DNA of 64,000 bases, taken from assembly GCA_022393335.1 (NCBI GenBank), contig JAJEKB010020163.1:91371-155370 (forward strand). Reading direction: 5' to 3'. Below are positions 1 through 11,212 of this stretch, in pieces. Position 1 is the stretch's first letter. Every line of letters begins with the position of its first letter. The position numbers were made by a program, and so were the translations under genes. The stretch comes from Macrotrachela quadricornifera. Lineage: Eukaryota; Rotifera; Eurotatoria; Philodinida; Philodinidae. The notes beneath the pieces are model-generated. The model was not told where the DNA came from. It did no database searches and saw only the letters and a list, made by a program, of their open reading frames with translations.

Positions 1-121
1 GTTTTGTACAGTGTACTATTTTCTTAATTCGAATGATTGCTATACTTATCAAAAGATAATATGGTTTCTTATATGGAATATTTCAATTTTTTAGATACTA
101 CTTGAAATAAAAATAATTGAC

Positions 122-537
122 TCATTGATTTAATTGATTTCTTTTTCTTTTGTTTAATTGTTTTGTTTGATCATTTAATAATTGTTTCAATACAATGTGA
201 TATCTTGTTTGAATTAATGTTGTCATTTGTTCTCGATTTAAGATTTGTGCTTGTTCAGTAAATACTTGTGTTGCAGAAAAAATTTCCGAATAACGACTAT
301 CTTGAGTATCTTGTGATATTCCATTGCGATGCAGTATATTACAGTAAAGATTAATTTCTGCATAATAAAAAGTTTCAATAAACAAGAAACAATAGTGGCT
401 TTTTTCAATTTGATTTTGTTAAAAAATCAGTACGATCTGTTTGAACATCACATTATCAATTTGGGGCGAACGAAAAAGTAGATATGACATGAATGGTTGA
501 CTGCTAAACTCTTGTACTAATGCGACATCTAATATAA
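122..537 (-). pseudogene. Unrecognised ORF relic or exon fragment
   Basis: One minus-strand frame reads from about 537 down to the stop at 122 and is interrupted by a single TAA near 435. The part after the stop is 87 codons with a Gln/Asn/Lys-rich tail. Composition looks coding (varied residues, few low-complexity runs), but no motif is recognised. The frame has no convincing start and could be an exon of a gene lying mostly outside the window or a decayed copy. No function is proposed. Confidence 0.3.
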
Positions 538-737
538 CTAAATGTGGCACGTCAGAATTTTTTCTTGTTCTTTACTTCTTTTTTTCCTCATCTCCCAACG
601 AACAAGCAGCACTATTAGTCACATGTATCCTTTTGCATTAGAGTTGCGAAAGTGGGTTTTTTTTCTATTGATACAAACATGCATGTTATTCAAGCACACA
701 TTCAGATATTTAGTTCGTACATAAAGTATCAACATTC

Positions 738-2995
738 ATGTCGAGTAATATCACCTCATATTTTCAAAAATTACCAATCGAACTATTACATCTCATCTTT
801 AATAGTCTCGATGTACAGACAATCGTATTTTCACTTCGACAAGTATGTCGACTATTTAAATCAGCCGTTGACAGTTATAATCAATATAATCTCAACTTCA
901 AATCGATCTCACAATTGAATTTTCATCTTTTGTGTCAAATGATTGATCCAAAAAACATCTTGTCACTTACATTAGCTGGGGACGATCGAACACCAGGTCA
1001 AGTCGATTTATTTCTTTCACTCGTTCAGATTCGGCAGCTCACTAGACTTCGTTCGCTTGCTCTTACGCAAATTGATGAGTCTCATGTGGATATCATTTTG
1101 GGGCGTATCCACATCAATCTACTTCAATCGCTTTCACTCAACATCAGAGAATATGATAATAGACATAGAAAAACAACTGTACATCGTCTCACGGTCGCTG
1201 TCGCTCAACCTCAGCTTCGGAGACTCGATTTGACTATTAAAAAAGATCGAATATTTGATATAATATGGCCTATCAATTGCACAGTTAGACATCTCACAAT
1301 AAGTGGAATTATGGACTTCGATTATATGTGTATCATTTTTCAGCGCTGTCCCCATCTTCAAACACTTGTAGCTAGAGATTGCTTCAGAGGCATTCATGAT
1401 AATATTGTCTCAATGTCTGCTGCCATTTCATCTCTTAAGTTAACCTCATTCAATATTGAAGAATCGGACATTACTTTTAATCAGCTCAGATCGTTTCTTT
1501 CGTTCACTCCTTTGCTTGAATATCTCAAAATAATTGGTGGTAAAAACTTGTTGGATGGGAAACTGTGGGAAGAATTCATCTGCAAAAATCTGCCACTATT
1601 AGATAAGTTTGAATTTTTCTTTAGTGAACGAAAATCGCATAAGCAAACGCTTGGAGACCTCGAGCTGATAATTACATCATTTCGATCACCGTTTTGGGTC
1701 GAAAATAAAAAGTGGTTCGTCACTTGTGAATATATTGCTCATTTTCCTTCTGCAATCTACCTGTATACGATACCAAACTGTCAATCCATCCTACAATATG
1801 AATCATATCTGCATAGAGTGTCTCTTTCCACCTTCCCTAAGACAATAGAAAAAGATCCGTCAATAATGGACAATGTGGAAACAATTTACTTATCGATGAC
1901 TAATAGTTTGGCCACTGATATTGAACAAAAAGTAAGCAATCAAATGAGCATTCTTATTGCAACTCTTTCTTCAATGCAATAGAGCTATTGAAAAATAATA
2001 GGAAATAATTAGATTCATCTCAAATAGATGTTTACCATACAAAATACACACTAGTTATAAGTAATTATGAGATATGAATCTAAAATCGTCGCACTATCAT
2101 ATGAAGGCAGTACAAAACACAAATCGATTTCATAACCAGAATTGCTGAAATTCGGCATCCTGATTATGACATCATAACTGAATTTAATTGACGAAATAAG
2201 TTTTTCTCAATCTTATATAAAGAAATTGATGACATTTGTATAATCTGTATGAGCATCGAAGTGATTCCGACTGTTCAGTATTTCTTTGCTGTCATGGTTA
2301 TAATTAAATGAACAAAAATTATTTTGTTAAAGTTCATCTTAGAGTAGTTGTAGACGATTCTTTTACTTTGTCATGCAGTATTCATTTCGATAATGACAGC
2401 TTTATACTTTCTTTATTTGCAGAGAACAACAACTATGCATCCTTTGTTTTGCAAAGCGATTAAACTTCATCTTGATCTGATCAAGAATTGGTCTTTAATT
2501 TCTCTATGTTCCATTTCGACTCTTATTGATCTTTCAACGCTTGTAGAAATCAAATTCACAAGTCGTTATTTTCACGAATGTAATGTCTATACATTGATGG
2601 ACATGTCTAATTTTATTCAACGAGCACACAATCTTTCGTCACTCTTCATTTGTCATGATTTGTCGCCAGATGAGTTTCCTTTATCTACGGAAACTCTTTG
2701 TTCACTTATTCCGCGTCAAGTGAAACATTTGCAAGTACCGGTGCGTCACTTAGATGAGATAAAAACAATTCTGGAGAAATATGATCGCTTGTCAAGTATT
2801 CAATTAAACATAACGCATTCACGATTTTCTGACAAAATCGTACGGTGGCTTGCAGAGAATATAATTAATTCAACATATCGAAGAGATCACAGAATTCTCA
2901 GCATATGGTTGGGGAAAAGAACGTATCAATCGAATGAATTCAGCGCTAATCGTAAACGCATCAAGTTTACTGAAGTTCATGAGTTGAATCAATAA
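738..2995 (+). CDS. F-box protein with leucine-rich C-terminal region (two exons)
   Basis: The model joins exon 1 (738-1931) and exon 2 (2423-2995), giving about 588 residues. Residues 11 to about 48 form an F-box (LPIELLHLIFNSLD followed by VCRLFKSAV), the module that binds Skp1 in SCF ubiquitin ligases. The rest has irregular leucine-rich segments of the kind used for substrate binding in this family. Unspliced, exon 1 would run on to a stop at 1982. A GTAAGC donor at 1932 and a pyrimidine-rich acceptor ending TTTGCAG at 2422 join the two ORFs in phase 0. Exon 2 has the leucine-rich tail expected of bdelloid F-box proteins. The likely role is a substrate adaptor in the cytosol or nucleus; the substrate is unknown. 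The start is the first ATG before the F-box. The alternative is two decayed fragments, which is less likely because the splice phases agree. Confidence 0.8.
1932..2422 (+). other. Intron of the F-box gene
   Basis: The intron is 491 nt, with donor GTAAGC and acceptor TTTGCAG, phase 0. It is AT-rich with stops in all frames. It is longer than the roughly 60-nt introns common in bdelloid genes. Confidence 0.65.
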
Positions 2996-3307
2996 GAAAC
3001 TTTTTGTTCTGAACAAAATCCCAAAGAATCGACATTTAGTTATCTAAAAGATTGCCTAACTATATATCATATAATCGATTTTGGACTGCAACAATTTGTT
3101 AAAGACAAAACGGAATATGTGTTATGTATTATTGTGTGTTTGTCAAGGAAACTCTTTCCATGTTATTTTTTTTATTTTTCTATCTATTATCAAACAATAT
3201 TATTCCTAGTTCAAGTAGATATTACATGCATTTTATTTAATATATTCTTATACAATAACAGTTGAATCTCATTCACATATTACTCATATTTAATAGTCCT
3301 ATCTAAT

Positions 3308-3512
3308 TAAGCGTCAATGTCCCAGTTCTGAGCATTAATGATTTGTTGGACAATAGTACGAATATGCTATATGTAGCCTTGTATGACGATCACAGGAATT
3401 CGTTGCCAGGCTTCTCTTACAAAATTTTCTAAATGTTAGTATGATCTTGGATGACGAGATTGCGTGTACCGGTTCATTCTGCCAGATTAATTCTATAGCA
3501 TCAAGTTCAGAA
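3308..3512 (-). pseudogene. Tc1/pogo-like DDE transposase C-terminal fragment
   Basis: Minus-strand reading gives ELDAIELIW, which corresponds to the conserved block around the last catalytic acidic residue of Tc1-type transposases. After a frameshift it continues as ENFVREAWQRIPV, then a stop, then HIRTIVQQIINAQNWDIDA and a terminal TAA at 3308-3310. This order is that of the C-terminus of Tc1/pogo-related transposases. Only the tail remains, with at least one frameshift and one stop, so it is a dead relic. No matching terminal repeats were found nearby. Confidence 0.55.
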
Positions 3513-3599
3513 CACCTGTGTTTGTATCTATTGATATCAATATCGTCTGATCTATCCCTTCCAAAATTAATCTTATAATTTATAGACGACACCAAAAGA

Positions 3600-4427
3600 T
3601 CTTGTTCCTATCACATGTTAACTAAACAATAATATTACTGGATAACAAATAGAAAGTTAAAAACAGATGAACAGAGAAAAAGTTTTCTTTACAAACATAC
3701 AATAGTACATAAAACATATCCCTTTTTTCTTTAATAAATTGCTGCAGTTCAAGATCAATTATATGATATATAGTTAGCCATTGACACAGTATTTATGGTA
3801 TACATATGAGACATAAATTTCACTTTTTAGATAATTAAATCTTAAAAACTATGTGTATATAAATCTTTTGTATGTATATCAATCATCAGAACTTTCTTAG
3901 TCCTTCTCTTTGAGAGGAATGAAAATAAACAATGGTGCCGTTAAACCTCTTCTTACCGCTTTAAGTTCGCTTCTGACTGAAGTTACCTTTCTCAGTAATA
4001 TGCTTTACTGTCATTCTTCCTTTTGCTTTTTCTCTTCTTGATGACATGTATATTATTCGTCTCTGTTTCATTTTAGGGTAAATATACGGATAGTTTTGGA
4101 CGGACTGATGATTAATTCTTTTTGTTCTTTGAGAAATTGATGATAATGTGAATAATAGGACTTTTTCTTGTAGGTGGGTAGATTGATTCACGGATATTAA
4201 TCATATGAAACATGTCATGGAGGAAGATCGGGATCGATAGTATTTGCACAGTTTAACCTTCTAACTAATATATTTTTCAATCAATGACACAAAGGACATC
4301 CTTTACCTAATACGAAGAGAAAATAAGACGATAACCCTCTCGTTCTCATATATAATCTACTAGTATTTATGATCAAATAGAAACCTTTTCTGTTTCATTT
4401 CTATCGACAAAACTTTTCTTTCTCATA
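3600..4427. other. Intergenic stretch without a recognised gene
   Basis: AT-rich sequence. A 76-codon minus-strand ORF at 3961-4191 is Lys/Arg-rich and matches no recognised family, so it is not called as a gene. This stretch contains the upstream region of the ART-TPR gene. Confidence 0.4.
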
Positions 4428-6644
4428 ATGAATTCAACAATAGGTCAAGAAACCGATTCGGAAAACTGTATCATTGTATGGCTTGATGCTACAATTAACT
4501 TAACAGATTATTCAACTCCATCATCAGTGAATGATCTTCGTTACATCATCGATGTTGTGCTCACATTTAATGATCCTGATCAATGCATCGATTATATGAC
4601 AGATTTAAATGATGAAAAAATATTTTTCATTATATCGGGATCGTTGGGCGCTGATACTGTTCCGTTGATTTATGACTTGCAGAAAATTGAAGCAATTTAT
4701 GTATTCTGTCACAATACACTTAAACATGACCAATGGGCAAAACATGATTTGAAAATACGTGGTGTTTACAATCATATTCATTCGGTTTGTTATCAATTAA
4801 AGCGAGATGTTGTACAATTATCAAAGAATACTATTTCAATGCAAGTGATTCCTTCCGACTTTAATAAATACAGTAGAAATAAATTACCAGTATCATTCAT
4901 GTATTTACAAATGTTGAGGAATGCTCTACTTCAATTCGATGATTTTGATGTTGCCAAAAAGGAAATGATCGAGATTTGCCGTCAACACTTTTCCACAAAT
5001 ACTTGTGAACTCCAAATTATCGATGAATTCGAAGCAAACTATCAATCCAATTTGCCCATTTGGTGATATAGTAGAAATTTATTTGTGTACAAAATGTTAA
5101 ATCAAGCGTTGCGATCTCAGGACATTGATATACTCTATAAATTTCGCTTTTTCATTAACGATTTACACACACAATTGACTAAGTTATGTATATCAATGTT
5201 GAACGCACCAAATGTGAATGTTCTTTATCGTGGTCAAGGGATGAGAAGGATCGAATTTCATCAATTACAACAAGATGGATTTCTATCATTCGATAACTTT
5301 TTATCGACGACCATGAATAGACGCATAGCGGAATTTTACGTTCAACCGAGCCAAGACATAGTGGGTGTTTTATTCGAAATAGAACCTGATGAACATGGTG
5401 TGACATATAATACTCCCTTTGCATTTATTGAGAATTTAAGTCACTTTCCAATCGAAAAAGAAGTTCTGTTTTCGATGGGTAGCATATTTCGAATTAGGTC
5501 CATCGATAAAATGAAAAACAAAGAACATTCTTATACAGTAAAGTTAATCTTGACGGATACGGAAGATAAAGAATTGATTGAAATGAAAGGACGTATAGAA
5601 AAAGAAATTGTCGACAAGAATGGTCTGTTTTATTTGGCAGCATTGATGAGAGTAATGGGAAAATATGATAAAGCAATATTTTTCTACCAATTATTATTAA
5701 AGGACCCATCATTACAAGGTGATAATCCACTTCATCTATCTATCATTTATAACGATATTGGATGTACTTACAAAGAACAGAAAGATTATACAAAAGCATT
5801 AGAGCTTTATCGAAAAGCACTTGACATTAAGGAACAGTATTTACCAAAAGATCATAAAGAAATCGTAACAGTATGGTCAAATATTGGCATCGCCTATTGT
5901 GAACAAAACATGTTAGATGAAGCGTTAGCCTATTTCGAACGTGTAACTAAAATTTGTACAGATGAATGTCAGAATCATCCAATATCGTGTCAAAGACATC
6001 AGCTGGTGAACAGCGAGAATATTGGTAGTGTTTACGACCAAAAAAAGGATTATTCAAAAGCATTAAACTATTTTTTGTTAGTCAAAAAAATTGAAAATGA
6101 AATACTATCTGCCTCTGATGTTGATCATGCCTTCACACACAAAAATATCGGCGGTATTTATTTTAATCTATCTAAATATGATGAAGCACTGTTTCATTTT
6201 CATAAGGCGCTTGAAATTGAAACAAGAGCTCTGTCCGATCGACATCCCGAATTAATTGAAATAAATGATATGATTGCCAAGACCTGTCGAGAACAGGAAA
6301 ACTATGAACATGCATTAGTATATTATAAAAAGACACTGGACATGGCTGAGAACTCTTCGCCAGTTAATGTTTCCTTCATTATCGAAACGTACAAGAATAT
6401 TGGTGATATGCATTTTAACCAAAGACGATATGAAGAATCAGTAGGAATGCTTAATTCTTCAGTTAAAGATGAACAGTTAACAGCAGATTTATACACAAGT
6501 ATTGGTATCGGCTTGTGGATTTTGGGAAAATTTGACGATTCACTAGTAAATATGGAAAAAGGTATCGAAATCTTGTCCAGAATTTTATTACCGAATAATC
6601 GAAAGTTGAACGCCTTTCTTCATATGATTGAACTGATTCGGTAA
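4428..6644 (+). pseudogene. ART-TPR gene (ADP-ribosyltransferase plus tetratricopeptide repeats) with one in-frame TGA
   Basis: A single frame of 738 codons runs through this interval with only one stop, TGA at 5064-5066, directly after TGG (Trp). Residues 1-212 form an alpha/beta N-terminal region (IIVWLDATIN, FFIISGSLG) common in bdelloid ART proteins. After the stop comes the ART domain with the R-S-E triad of arginine-specific enzymes: Arg268 (YRGQG), Ser293 (FLSTT) and Glu343-x-Glu345 (EKEVLF). From about residue 400 there are roughly seven TPR units (for example NDIGCTYKEQKDYTKALELYRKAL), as in kinesin light chains. The family transfers ADP-ribose from NAD to protein arginines; the TPRs probably select partners. 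Everything after the TGA is undamaged, which suggests recent loss, a sequencing error or stop read-through. A downstream restart at the ATG at 5094 would still contain the whole catalytic domain. Confidence 0.85.
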
Positions 6645-6985
6645 AAGTCAGACTTCAACCATTCGCTGTTAAATTGATAACTGTTTGCTCATTCTCTTCT
6701 CTCTTAATCGATGAGTTGGACGTTTTGGAGCCGATAAAACAACAGATTCTATTTTATTTTTATTGTTAAACTTTATTGGAAAATGGAGAGCGTATATAAA
6801 CAACTCTTTTTAAGAAAAGACGGGCTATTCGTATGAGAATAGCATGAAAATATCCTATATTTTATAAATTATTATCGAAATATATTTTTTCAGAAATATA
6901 CTTCTGTTGGTCTTATTCGTCATAGTATATTATGCACTTTTATTTCTTTGTTGGAAAGAATATTCTATAGCTACAGATGATGCTA
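6645..6985. other. Intergenic AT-rich sequence
   Basis: No coding signal or structured repeat was seen between the ART-TPR stop codon and the mariner terminus. Confidence 0.4.
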
Positions 6986-8556
6986 CTTAGGTATATCCAA
7001 AAGTAATGGCGTGATTGACTTATTTTCTTATAAAACGATCAAAACAAAATTCTTTTTTTATAGGATGATAGAGAAAATGAAGCACTATTTTTCTACACTA
7101 CTTCATCACTATCCAGCTAGTGTTGCACTAATAAAATTTCGCACAGAACTATTTTTGTATGATACTTAACTTTGGTACTATGTGAGATTTTCGTGCATTT
7201 CTGTACAATCTTTGGCTTTTCTCTCTTCTTTCTTTCTTCTTTTATTTCTCATCTCTTGTGTCGCTTAGTCGTCCACTATATTCCATTAGTTCCATGTACA
7301 GATAGCTTATTCGTATACTTTCGAGAAAGTCAAACGAGAACAATCGATTCTATATCAAAATGCGTACTGCATTTAATATTCAAGCACCAGTTATTTATAA
7401 AAAATTATATTTTGTTAATGGTGATCAAACTCTTTGTCTTAGACCAGTTGAAAGAAGGGGTAAACGATTTAGTAAAGGTCACGAAACACAACCTGGTAAA
7501 CCTATAACTGAAGCAACTCCTAAAAATATCGAACAAGTCCGTCTTATTATTGATGATGATTCTTGTGTTACAATAGAAGAAGTGTAAAAGCAAGCTGGTT
7601 TAAGCTACCGTACTACACAGCGGATCATTACCACCCATTTACAATTGACCAAAGCAGCTTATCCATTTCGAATGAAATGAACGAGTTCGAATATATCAAC
7701 AAGATTTAGCAAAAATTAGAGATAGAACATGGCGTTGACGTAATATGGTGACAGATGACGAGTCGTGGTTTTATCACAAGCAAATTGATCGAAAGTCATC
7801 AAATGCTGCTTGGATGGTAAAAAGGTGATCCTCCATCTATAATAATTCATCACAATAAATTTGCTTCAGAAACATTATTTTCCATCTTTCTCAAATCAAC
7901 TGGTCCACTTCTGATTCATCATGTAGAACAAGGGCAAACTATCGACAATTGCTTGCAACCTCTTTTAGACAAAATCAGATACTAACGACTCTCACATGAC
8001 ACAAATCGTATTATACTGCATCAAGACGATCGTAAGTCACATTTTCATAAGCATCTGTCTGATTACATTGAATCAGAAGGTATTACAACAATATTACAAC
8101 CATTCTATTCTTCTGATTTATCAATATGCGACTTCTGGTTACTTGATTTGATAAAACGAGATTTAAATGATCAAATGGATTGAGAGAGTGCAATTGTGTG
8201 TAGATGCTCAAGGTCATTATTTTGAACATTAGATGAAATAAAGTTTTTTTTAATTTTTCTTGTATCTTACCATGGTTCGATCAACATCCTTCTTGTATAT
8301 TCTAATAAGAATATGCAACAAAACTCCATAACACATGAGAAAAAAAGAAGCACAGAGCAAAACCAAAAATTGTACAGAAACGCATGATAATATTACATAA
8401 TACCAAAGTTAAGCTTCATACAAAAAAGTTCTGCTTGAAATTTAATTAGTATAATACTAGTTGGATAGTGATGAAATCGTATAAAAAAAATAGAGTTTCA
8501 TTTTCTCTACCATCCTATAAAAAAGAATTTGTTTATGATACATTGTTTCCATGATG
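6986..8556 (+). mobile_element. Mariner-like element with long terminal inverted repeats
   Basis: The left arm (6986 to about 7270) and right arm (about 8325-8556) are imperfect inverted repeats of more than 200 bp. For example, the stretch around CATCACTATCCAGCTAGTGT on the left recurs in reverse complement near 8465, and TTCTGTACAATCTTTGGCTT near 7200 recurs near 8370. The left terminus begins CTTAGGTATATCCAAAAGT. The matching outermost bases on the right are missing, so the right end is truncated. The same terminus is found on the palindromic element at 44797-45540, so both belong to one family. The element encloses a decayed transposase. Confidence 0.75.
7360..8183 (+). pseudogene. Mariner transposase, decayed
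   Basis: The first 75 codons are open and continue after a TAA (7585-7587) as KQAGLSYRTTQRIITTHLQL, a mariner-type helix-turn-helix. After frameshifts the catalytic parts are readable: TDDESWFYHKQ (first Asp), ILHQDDRKSH (second Asp) and YSSDLSICDFWLLD (third Asp). The second and third Asp are 34 residues apart, the D34D spacing of mariner. At least four stops or frameshifts make it non-functional. The family performs cut-and-paste transposition into TA. Confidence 0.75.
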
Positions 8557-9653
8557 AATCGACATCGTTCGTGCCTATAGCCATGAAAAAATCCAGCGTA
8601 TTATTGGTGATGGTTATTCGAGTTTCATAAAGTCGATAAAAAAACATGGGATGCCAAATTCTGTCAAATGCATTTAGAAAAAAAGACGTAATATTGTTAT
8701 CATTGTTTGATATTGATAAGAAGTGTAGCCCCTCCTTTTTTACTGTTTTATTTTTGGATTTTTTTTATAACTCACCTATTAGTGTGTCAGATTCAATTAA
8801 TGGTAAACTTCATGAATTAAGGAATTTAATACTTCATTATTCGGTAGTATAAAATGACTCCATTGAAAGTGAGATCAAAAACAACCATGTACAGAAAAAA
8901 ATTGAATTAATTAAGCAAGTAGAGATGAGGGTGCGAGGATGAGAGTGAGAATCCAAAAATTTTAATTTATTAAGTCTGAGTCTGGATCAGGGTCCAAAAA
9001 TTCTGGACTCGAGTGATTTATACTTAGGTGATCTCAATCGAGATTTATAGATTTTTATGCGATCTAGGAAGTGGTGGTGGAGTTCTATGGATCACTAGTA
9101 TTTTTAAAAACGTAGAACGGTTCTTGATAGAGTTTTACAAGCTTTGAGCGGATAAGATCAAACTCAACTAGTTTGGTCTCGGCGTATGCCCAGTGGTGCG
9201 TGTAGTGTACTTTACCTTTCGAAAAAAATTGGTAGACGAGGCAAAAAACCGATAAATTAAATACTGTCGTGAAAGAAGGCAGGATAAATAATACGACACC
9301 CCTAGTCAACTAGTCAAGAATAGGAGGCGAATTTATCGTGATTGTTGACAAAGATTAAAATAATGGGTGTTTGTAATTCATGTAATCGCCACAAACACCC
9401 ACATACGCACCTGATCTACATCCTGATATATAATAGTGCCTCTTTCAAACCTGTTTTTTCCGAAAGTATCTGAAAACAATGTTGAAGTAGGTTGGAAATG
9501 CGTAGAAAGAACGAGTATCCATAAAATTATATAATAATCACCATTCAAAAGGTCGACGTCGAGAACATCAATCGGTATGAAAATGATTAAATTGAAGAAG
9601 CTTTTCTATAGTTGTTTTCAATTAAATATCGTTTCTGTTGTGTATTTCCATGA
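8557..9653. other. Intergenic stretch, no recognised gene
   Basis: ORFs of 60-75 codons occur at 8646-8852 and 9085-9309 (minus) but have no recognisable motif. A purine-rich stretch at 8925-9070 resembles degenerate minisatellite DNA. Confidence 0.35.
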
Positions 9654-9697
9654 GTTTTCGTGACAAGTTAACATTAAAATGACACCAAAACATGGGC

Positions 9698-10398
9698 TTA
9701 ACCTTTTCACGATAATGGGTCCCACCGGTGGGTTCTATCACATTTATCAGAAGAAAATGAAGAGAAAACACTCTTGTTGTTTGTTGTTGATCAGAAGTTT
9801 ACCTGCAATGTATTATCTACTCTATCTTCCTGTTGTTTGAACTATTTATTGCATAGCATGATGTTTCTCACTGAAGCAACCAAGACAGTAAAATTTGTCA
9901 CAATCTGAACAGAATGGTTTTACTTTCTTTGCTCTCGCATTACTTGCTTCTGTCGATTGTGGTTTTCTAATTTTTGGGTAGCGATCAGCCACTACTATCT
10001 CTTCGAGTTTATGGTATGTGAATTTGCGCTTCATTCGGCTTGTTGAACGTTCTCTTGGACCAGGTTTTAGATTCTCGAATGGCACACTAAGAAGATAAGA
10101 TCGCACAAGACTATCACGAAACTATAGCATCGTCATACAGCTTGTATCTTAGTTTTCTTTGTAAATCAAATAGGCATTTACTATTGACATTCCAAATATC
10201 ATCTCCAATGCTACGTTTTGATACGATTTTCTGGACCGTCTGAGGCATGTATACGATATTGATAACTGATCGGATAAATCTATATCTTTTTGCTCTTTAA
10301 TGACTCATATCCTCACCCTTATCGAGCATGAACATGCAGGAAAAATAATATTTTGAAGCTATTTTCTTTGGAAAACCGAATCGCCGTGAAAGAATTAA
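9698..10398 (-). mobile_element. PiggyBac-type element, internally deleted, bounded by TTAA
   Basis: The left end is TTAA followed by CCTTTTCACGATAATGGG, and the right end (reverse complement) is TTAA followed by TTCTTTCACGGCGATTCGG. The shared TTTCACG and the TTAA target duplication are piggyBac hallmarks. A subterminal palindrome, GGGTCCCACCGGTGGG, follows the left end. At about 700 bp it is far shorter than an autonomous element and keeps only the 3' part of the transposase. Confidence 0.7.
9846..10300 (-). pseudogene. PiggyBac transposase C-terminal remnant
   Basis: Minus-strand reading gives DLSDQLSISYTCLRRSRK and VALEMIFGMSIVNAYLIYKEN, the conserved end of the piggyBac (DDE_Tnp_1_7) catalytic domain. 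After a frameshift comes an 86-codon ORF ending in a cysteine-rich zinc-binding tail (FCSDCDKFYCLGCFSEKHH), typical of piggyBac C-termini that bind the element ends. The N-terminal two thirds are missing and the frame is broken, so it is inactive. Confidence 0.8.
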
Positions 10399-10906
10399 TC
10401 TTCTTGTATTTGTGGCAATATTTTAAATTTTTTTTCTTGGATTTCTTTTCAGGCTTTGACGTTAAAATATGCAAAATTTTCTGGGTATAGACAGACGTTT
10501 AGCGTGTATTTTAGTGTCATTTTAATGTTAACGTGTCACAAAAACTTATGAAGATACGCAACAAAAATGCTATCCAATCTCATTATTTTTCTATAGATCG
10601 GTGCTCTTGACATCGTTGAAGATAAGGCAAATGGGTGGTGGCAATAGTACATGGATATCGGCTTTGCCTTCACCTGCATCCTCACCCCACCCTCGAAGTT
10701 TGTTAGAATATCCGTGTTTTTTTCGCCTATCCCTATTTTCTGTGTAACAGAATCCATCGTTTTTGCTATTACAAAAATCGATCATGTAAAGATTTGAAAC
10801 TTTCTCGTATAAAATGTCCATTGCCAGTCATAGAGTTACGTTGTTACTTTTGCTCTATTCCTTTTAGGTCGTATTAACGTCAAAACGGCAAGAAGAATCA
10901 AAAACC
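10399..10906. other. Intergenic sequence upstream of the repeat-protein gene
   Basis: Contains the right arm of the outer inverted repeat. The overlapping minus-strand ORFs at 10536-10821 have no recognised motif. Confidence 0.35.
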
Positions 10907-11212
10907 ATGAGTAGTTCCTATCATCAAAATGGAACATTAGCTTGGTGTGGAGGTTTTGCGTATCATCCAAATGGAAGATTAGCTTGGTGCGGAGGTACGG
11001 CATACTACGACAATGGAAGAGTAGCTTGGTCCGGAGATACGGCATATCACACCAATGGAGCATTAGCTTGGAGCGCAGGTACGGCATATCATGACGATGG
11101 GAATTTCGCTGGATTTATTGATGATACTGCTTTAGATTTAGGATCCGGTATAAAATTCATCACTAGTACAACAAATCCGAAGCTTTATGTAATGGAAAAG
11201 CAAGTGTTATGA
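10907..11212 (+). CDS. Small protein of tandem 14-residue Y-H-x-N-G-x-x-A-W repeats
   Basis: The 101-codon ORF starts with ATG after an A-rich leader. Residues 5 to about 74 consist of four full and one divergent copies of a 14-residue unit, YHxNGxLAWxGGxA (42-bp DNA period). The spacing of Tyr, Asn-Gly and Ala-Trp-x-Gly resembles MORN/WG-like beta-hairpin repeats. The tail (about 27 residues) is non-repetitive, with a DLGSGI turn. There is no signal peptide or membrane segment. A binding or structural role fits such repeats, but the function is unknown. The intact frame over a repeat tract argues for purifying selection or recent origin. It could also be one exon of a longer gene. Confidence 0.6.
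   Translation: MSSSYHQNGTLAWCGGFAYHPNGRLAWCGGTAYYDNGRVAWSGDTAYHTNGALAWSAGTAYHDDGNFAGFIDDTALDLGSGIKFITSTTNPKLYVMEKQVL

Larger units (their letters stand above)
9654..10545. repeat. Inverted-repeat pair enclosing a piggyBac remnant
   Basis: A 32-bp sequence at 9654-9685 recurs in reverse complement at 10514-10545 with two mismatches (shared core GTTAACATTAAAATGACAC). The pair lies about 45 bp outside the left end and 115 bp outside the right end of the piggyBac-like element, so it may be the terminus of another element into which piggyBac inserted. Confidence 0.65.

Noticed and set aside
542..918. Overlapping plus-strand ORFs of 60 and 88 codons
   Set aside because: They overlap the F-box gene start in other frames, show no motif and are rich in hydrophobic or low-complexity runs.
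1134..1723. Minus-strand ORFs opposite the F-box gene
   Set aside because: Shadows of the real coding strand; no independent motif.
7172..7507. 111-codon ORF with a membrane-like N-terminus
   Set aside because: It starts inside the mariner terminal repeat and overlaps the transposase in another frame.
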